Below, one piece after another: positions 61,758 to 64,000 of a DNA stretch of 64,000 nt. Where the stretch lies: contig CAYQQQ010000011.1 of NCBI GenBank assembly GCA_964420125.1, forward strand, positions 62,001 to 126,000, read 5' to 3'. Position 1 is the stretch's first letter, and every line of letters begins with the position of its first letter. The DNA comes from CAYQQQ01 sp964420125 (lineage in GTDB: Bacteria > Actinomycetota > Acidimicrobiia > Acidimicrobiales > Microtrichaceae). The notes beneath the pieces were generated by a model. That model was not told the origin of the DNA. It did not search any database and worked only from the letters and a program-made list of their open reading frames with translations. The translations under genes and the position numbers were made by a program.

Positions 61758-62728
61758 CGACGAAGGTGGTGGTGTGCACCTGGCAGGCGGGCCGCAGCGA
61801 CCCTCCCGAAGAGCGCGACGCCGCGCTCACCCTCGGTCGGCGGATCGCCGGCCAGATCGACGCCGAGCTCGAGTGGCTGGTGCTGGGTGAGCCCCCCGCC
61901 GGCCTGATGGACATCGCCGCCACCCAGGGCGTCGCCCGGATCCGCACGGTGGGCGGCGACCTCGGCGACCACCGCCCGGACGCCCTGGTCGACGCCGTCG
62001 AGGCTGCGTGCGCCGACGCCCTGCCCGCCGCGGTGATCGTCCCCCAGACCTTCGGGGCCCGCACCGTCGTGCCGCGGATGGCTGCACGGCTCGGAGCCGG
62101 CCTGGTGATGAACGCCACCGAGATCGCAGCCGAGGGCGAGGGGTTCTCCGTCACGGCGTCCGCCTACGGGGGCGACACCAGGGCGGTCTACGAGGTGGGG
62201 CAGCCCGCAGTGCTGGGGCTGCTGCCCAACGCCGTCGAGCCCGAGGTCGTGGCCGGCCAGCAGCCCGAGAGGGAAGAGCTCGCCGTGGGGGTCGCCGACG
62301 TGCAGGAGCGGATCAGGGTCATCGAGCCGGCCCACTCCGAAGGCCCGCGCCTGGAAGACGCCGAGGTGGTGGTCGCCGGGGGCAGGGGCCTCGGCTCGCC
62401 GGAGAACTTCGTGCTGGTCGAGCAGCTGGCCGAAGCGCTCGGAGGCATGTCCGGTGCGTCGCGACCGCTGGTCGACATGGGCTGGACGGACTCGTCGCAC
62501 CAGGTCGGTCTCACCGGCAAGTACACGCGTCCCGCCCTCTACGTCGCGGCCGGCATCTCCGGGGCCACCCAGCACATGGTCGGCTGTGCCGCCGCCAAGA
62601 CCCTCGTGGCGATCAACACCGACCCCGACGCCGCCATCTTCCACCACGCCCGCTTCGGCATCGTCGGCGACTGCACCGAGGTGCTGGCCGAGTTGATCCG
62701 GGCGGCCAAGGACGCAGGAGTCGCATGA
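61754..62728 (+). CDS. etfA: Electron transfer flavoprotein, alpha subunit
   Basis: This 324-residue protein has the C-terminal FAD-binding signature LYVAAGISGATQHMVGC followed by KTLVAINTDPDAAIF, preceded by VVVAGGRGLGSPENFVLVEQLAEALGG and SSHQVGLTGKYTRP. The N-terminal half is the shared ETF fold. With the beta subunit it forms the heterodimer that oxidises acyl-CoA dehydrogenases. It is overlapped by the following DUF35 gene (ATGA), which ties electron transfer to the DUF35/thiolase-like pair downstream. Confidence 0.92.
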   Translation: MTTKVVVCTWQAGRSDPPEERDAALTLGRRIAGQIDAELEWLVLGEPPAGLMDIAATQGVARIRTVGGDLGDHRPDALVDAVEAACADALPAAVIVPQTFGARTVVPRMAARLGAGLVMNATEIAAEGEGFSVTASAYGGDTRAVYEVGQPAVLGLLPNAVEPEVVAGQQPEREELAVGVADVQERIRVIEPAHSEGPRLEDAEVVVAGGRGLGSPENFVLVEQLAEALGGMSGASRPLVDMGWTDSSHQVGLTGKYTRPALYVAAGISGATQHMVGCAAAKTLVAINTDPDAAIFHHARFGIVGDCTEVLAELIRAAKDAGVA

Positions 62729-63150
62729 TGTCGACCGACGGCACCCCCGTGATCGACGGGCTGTTCGAGCAGACCGGCGAGGGCGCCCGCTTGCTGGGCT
62801 CCCGTTGCACGACCTGCGACACGCCCTACTTCCCCCGCTCGGAGCGCTGCCACAACCCGAGCTGCGACCACTCCGACACCCGGGACGCCTCCTTCGGCCC
62901 CGGTGGTGTGCTGTGGAGCTACTCGGTGCAGAACTACCCGCCACCGCCCCCGGCTCGCTACGACGAGCCCTACGAGCCCTACGCCCTCGGCGTGGTCGAC
63001 CTGCACGACGGTCTGCGCGTGGTGGGCCGGATGGCCGTGGAGGACCACGCCGAGCTGCGCGCCGGCGACGAGGTCGAGCTGATCATCGGCACGCTGTACC
63101 ACGACGACGACGGCGCACCGCAGCTGAGCTGGATGTTCCGACCCGCATGA
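62725..63150 (+). CDS. DUF35 zinc-ribbon/OB-fold protein
   Basis: This 141-residue protein has an N-terminal zinc ribbon (RCTTCDTPYFPRSERCHNPSC, four Cys at about residues 28-47) and an OB fold ending ELIIGTLYHDDDG. DUF35 proteins bind acyl-CoA and pair with thiolase-like proteins; here the partner gene begins 52 bp downstream. The four-base overlap with the ETF alpha gene shows a common transcript. It is a free-standing version of the domain found inside the fusion protein at 37266. Confidence 0.85.
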   Translation: MMSTDGTPVIDGLFEQTGEGARLLGSRCTTCDTPYFPRSERCHNPSCDHSDTRDASFGPGGVLWSYSVQNYPPPPPARYDEPYEPYALGVVDLHDGLRVVGRMAVEDHAELRAGDEVELIIGTLYHDDDGAPQLSWMFRPA

Positions 63151-63202
63151 GCCCCGCCGCCGGGCCCTCAGCGGCCCCCGATCCGAGAGGGAGACACGCG
63201 AG

Positions 63203-64000
63203 ATGAGAGATGTGGCAGTCCTGGGAGTCGGCATGCACCCCTGGGGCAAGTTCTCCGACCGGTCCGTGACCGACCTCTGTCGCCACGCGGTGGTGGAGGC
63301 GCTTGCCGATGCCGGGGTGTCCTGGCGTGACATCGAGGCGGTGGCCGCAGCCAGCTCGCGCTTCTCCGGTGGGAAGGGCTGGGGGCTCAACGGCAACGAC
63401 ATCGTCGAGGACCTCGGCTCCACGGGGATCCCCGTGTTCAACATGTCGGCGGGATGCGCGGCGGGGGGGAACGCCTTCAACGTCGGCTACTCGCTGGTGG
63501 CCGGCGGCCAGTACGACATGGTGCTGGTGGTGGGTGGCGAGAAGATGCCCAAGGGGTTCATCCAGACCTCCGGCGTGGAGGAGACCACCGACCCCGAGTT
63601 CCTCCGCCAGCGCTGCGTGGGGATGCCGGGTCCGGCGTTCTGGGCGCTGCTGTGTCGCCAGCGCATGGCCCAGATCGGCACCACCGAGGAGCAACTCGCC
63701 AAGGTGGCGGTCAAGGCCCACGAGATCGCCCAGCACAACGAGAACGCCCGCTTCCGCCAGCTGTTCAGCATGGAGCAGGTCCTCGAGTCGGCGCTGGTGA
63801 GCGACCCGTTGCGGCTCTACGAGATCTGCCCGGTGAGCGACGGGGCTGCAGCCACGGTGATCTGCTCGGCGGAGAAGGCCCGTCAGCTCACCACGGATCC
63901 CATCTGGGTGGCCGGCAGCGCGGTGGCCACCGCCCGCTTCGACGACGGGCTGCCCCGTGGGTTGGCCGGGGTGATCCCCGAGGGGCCTGCCCACCACAGC
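63203..64000 (+). CDS. Thiolase-like protein (SCP-x type), 3' end beyond the window
   Basis: This frame is open to the window edge; 266 residues are visible. It starts MRDVAVLGVGMHPWGKFSDR and has NMSAGCAAGGNAFNVGYSLVAGG, in which C85 sits at the acyl-enzyme position. Unlike the thiolase-like protein at 36015, the Cys is present, so thiolysis is possible. DMVLVVGGEKMPKGF and ICPVSDGAAATVICS follow. The C-terminal catalytic His and Cys loops lie outside. Its pairing with the DUF35 gene just upstream is the standard SCP-x-like arrangement. Confidence 0.8.
   Translation, partial: MRDVAVLGVGMHPWGKFSDRSVTDLCRHAVVEALADAGVSWRDIEAVAAASSRFSGGKGWGLNGNDIVEDLGSTGIPVFNMSAGCAAGGNAFNVGYSLVAGGQYDMVLVVGGEKMPKGFIQTSGVEETTDPEFLRQRCVGMPGPAFWALLCRQRMAQIGTTEEQLAKVAVKAHEIAQHNENARFRQLFSMEQVLESALVSDPLRLYEICPVSDGAAATVICSAEKARQLTTDPIWVAGSAVATARFDDGLPRGLAGVIPEGPAHHS

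Overview
The window is high-GC, densely coded DNA with actinobacterial features: GTG starts, short ATGA/GTGA overlaps between genes, a mycobacterial-type LexA box, a 13E12-family HNH protein, and many acyl-CoA catabolic genes. The gene mix (acyl-CoA dehydrogenases, MaoC hydratases, class III CoA-transferases, thiolase-like/DUF35 pairs, KstD-like and NPD-like flavoenzymes) suggests a heterotroph of the Acidimicrobiia or a related actinobacterial class that degrades CoA-activated branched or cyclic compounds. This placement is inference from style and content; no rRNA or marker gene is present. I recognised no tRNA, rRNA, CRISPR array, insertion sequence or integrase.

Layout. 1-5 kb holds a cut-off GH32 glycosidase, a short-chain dehydrogenase, a LexA-controlled 13E12/HNH protein and an FMN split-barrel protein. 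4.8-17.4 kb is one long plus-strand block: a low-complexity protein, four phytoene-desaturase-like flavoproteins, and then an anaerobe-type set made of a 2-hydroxyacyl-CoA dehydratase/benzoyl-CoA reductase activator, its two dehydratase-like subunits, a short CODH/ACS-beta-like protein and a CooC-like ATPase. 17.5-23.3 kb has a TetR regulator divergent from an operon of two MaoC proteins, two acyl-CoA dehydrogenases and (after a gap) an amidohydrolase. 23.4-26.1 kb has a crotonase divergent from an atypical CoA-transferase. 26.3-39.0 kb is a long operon: acetone-carboxylase-like beta, alpha and gamma subunits, a three-gene molybdenum hydroxylase, an amidohydrolase, a thiolase-like protein without the catalytic Cys, and a three-part fusion (gamma subunit, DUF35, crotonase). 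39.1-49.1 kb holds an alpha/beta hydrolase, two class III CoA-transferases, an NPD-like flavoprotein, a truncated globin, a lipase-like lipoprotein, an acyl-CoA ligase and small genes. 49.4-64.0 kb holds a double CoA-transferase, another CoA-transferase, a KstD-like flavoprotein, a MenB/BadI-like hydrolase, a DHOD-like protein with pyruvate:ferredoxin oxidoreductase, and divergently ETF beta/alpha with a DUF35-thiolase pair that runs off the end.

How it fits together. Eight intergenic regions carry a palindrome of the form ACCA-NN-TGGT. In seven of them a second full or partial copy lies with its centre exactly 21 bp away. They precede the TetR gene itself, the MaoC/ACAD operon, the carboxylase/Mo-hydroxylase operon, the NPD gene, the CoA-transferase and ligase operons, the KstD-like gene, the BadI-like gene, and the PFOR and ETF operons. 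I infer a single TetR-type regulon controlling one pathway: CoA activation or transfer, dehydrogenation feeding ETF, hydration, ring or chain cleavage by crotonase and thiolase-like/DUF35 enzymes, and electron disposal through PFOR and ETF. The dehydratase/CooC block has no such site and may be a separate module.
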